Source: Miscanthus floridulus
Lineage: Eukaryota > Streptophyta > Magnoliopsida > Poales > Poaceae
Reading direction: 5' to 3'
Length of the DNA stretch: 64,000 nucleotides
NCBI RefSeq assembly: GCF_019320115.1
Contig: NC_089598.1
Location: 32,011,983 to 32,075,982, forward strand
In this document: one piece after another, positions 63,300-64,000 of the stretch
Numbering within the stretch: position 1 is the stretch's first letter
Layout: the number at the start of each line of letters is the position of its first letter
Notes under the pieces: model-generated
Databases searched by the model: none
The model's input: only the letters and a program-made list of their open reading frames with translations
What the model was told of the DNA's origin: nothing
Program-made: the position numbers and the translations under genes

Positions 63300-63946
63300 A
63301 GTCAGGATCGGGAGAAAAACAAATTCGATTCCAAGTCAGGTTCGGCTTGAGAAAAGGAATACCTGGCTGCTCTACTGCAATATTTCTCGATTAGGAACCA
63401 AAGGCCAGCTGGAGCGGCGGGTGTCCAGATCACCTCAGCCGCCGCGGAGGTGCAGGTCCGGTGGCGCCTCGGCGGGCCATGGCTCACGGCCTGATGCCGA
63501 CGGCGCACGCGCAGGACGGAACTGTCTCCCTCCGGGCTCCGGCAGTCCGGCTACCTCGATGGCCCAACGAGGCCTAATGGCCCAATATTTCTCCTCCCGG
63601 GCCGGTCGCTGGTATCGCACTCGGCACTCAAGCGCATCGCTCTCCTCCTGGCCAGACCTGAATAGCTGATGGCATGATCGATGAACACAACAGGTCAACA
63701 GCATTCCAAAACTTCAAGAGGAAGCAACAGTCACAGTCACTGGCAAACCAAATATATCGAGCACAGTTCAGGCTTCCATTCAGCAAAACCAAAGAGGCTG
63801 CTCTGGTCATCTACACCAAAAGTCTCAATACAAGGTGTTATTCAACTGACATTACATTGCCCTCAAGGAATCAAGGCAATCCTCAAGTAATGCACAAGCT
63901 GAGCAGGAACTGACAAGTTCCCAGAATTTAAAACACCAGAAGATAA
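63300..63946. other. Intergenic region, nothing recognised
   Basis: GC-rich at 63400-63600, then mixed. Several short overlapping frames (up to 89 codons) occur on both strands, none of a recognisable family. Confidence 0.45.
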
Positions 63947-64000
63947 GCGCCCGTTCGTTTAGGTTTGTTTGGCTTATAAGTCATGGCTGAAAGTACTGTT
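63947..64000. mobile_element. End of a hAT-type MITE, cut by the window
   Basis: GCGCCCGTTCGTTTAGG followed by TTTGGCTTATAAGTC and GGCTGAAAGTACTGTT matches the terminal sequence of an abundant grass MITE family usually placed with hAT. The other end lies outside the window. Confidence 0.6.

Overview
This is nuclear DNA from a grass (Poaceae), probably a panicoid. The evidence is the intron-containing plant genes for a PABN-type poly(A)-binding protein, an ARFB-type GTPase and a PLS-class PPR protein, a grass-restricted gene family, very large chromovirus LTRs with TGTAACACC/TGTAACAACC ends, and a hAT-type MITE end at the right edge. No species call is possible from the sequence alone.

Positions 1 to about 44,100 are a stack of nested LTR retrotransposons. 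Element A (1-9774) has a 5.06-kb 3' LTR and a 4.6-kb interior with no readable gag-pol, like the class called LARDs. To its right, a decayed Copia element (recognisable pol and an LTR at 43422) was hit by an old minus-strand solo LTR, 'D' (9991-41234, TSD CCTTA). D was then hit twice: by another minus-strand solo LTR, 'X' (10315-14575, TSD GTATG/GTAAG), and by a full plus-strand chromovirus, 'B' (16048-39824, TSD GGTTC). The 5' LTR of B was in turn hit by a minus-strand deletion derivative, 'C' (17094-26093, exactly 9,000 bp, TSD GAAGG). C has two 3,687-bp LTRs that are almost identical. Five target-site duplications found by eye (four exact) fix the order of events.

Element B keeps its whole gag-pol in one frame (30799-35436) with no frameshift, but it has ten in-frame stops. 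Eight are TAG, mostly where a CAG Gln codon is expected, which looks like CHG-methylation decay. It also carries a broken extra ORF between the primer binding site and gag. Element C keeps only the start of gag joined to the end of integrase plus chromodomain. Its Gag N-terminus closely resembles the histone H3 tail, the most striking item in the window.

Positions 44,200-64,000 are gene-bearing. In order: a PABN-like gene (+, six exons, 203 aa); a convergent ARFB-like gene (-, five exons, 204 aa); two diverged tRNA-Asp(GTC) copies lying in a duplicated block; a PPR gene (-, two exons); a 5'-truncated L1-type LINE (-) immediately upstream of the PPR gene and split by a solo LTR (56242-59582, TSD TTAAA); and a single-exon gene of a grass-specific unknown family (-, 362 aa). 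The genes show no functional link to each other. The first two act in mRNA 3'-end processing and in vesicle traffic.
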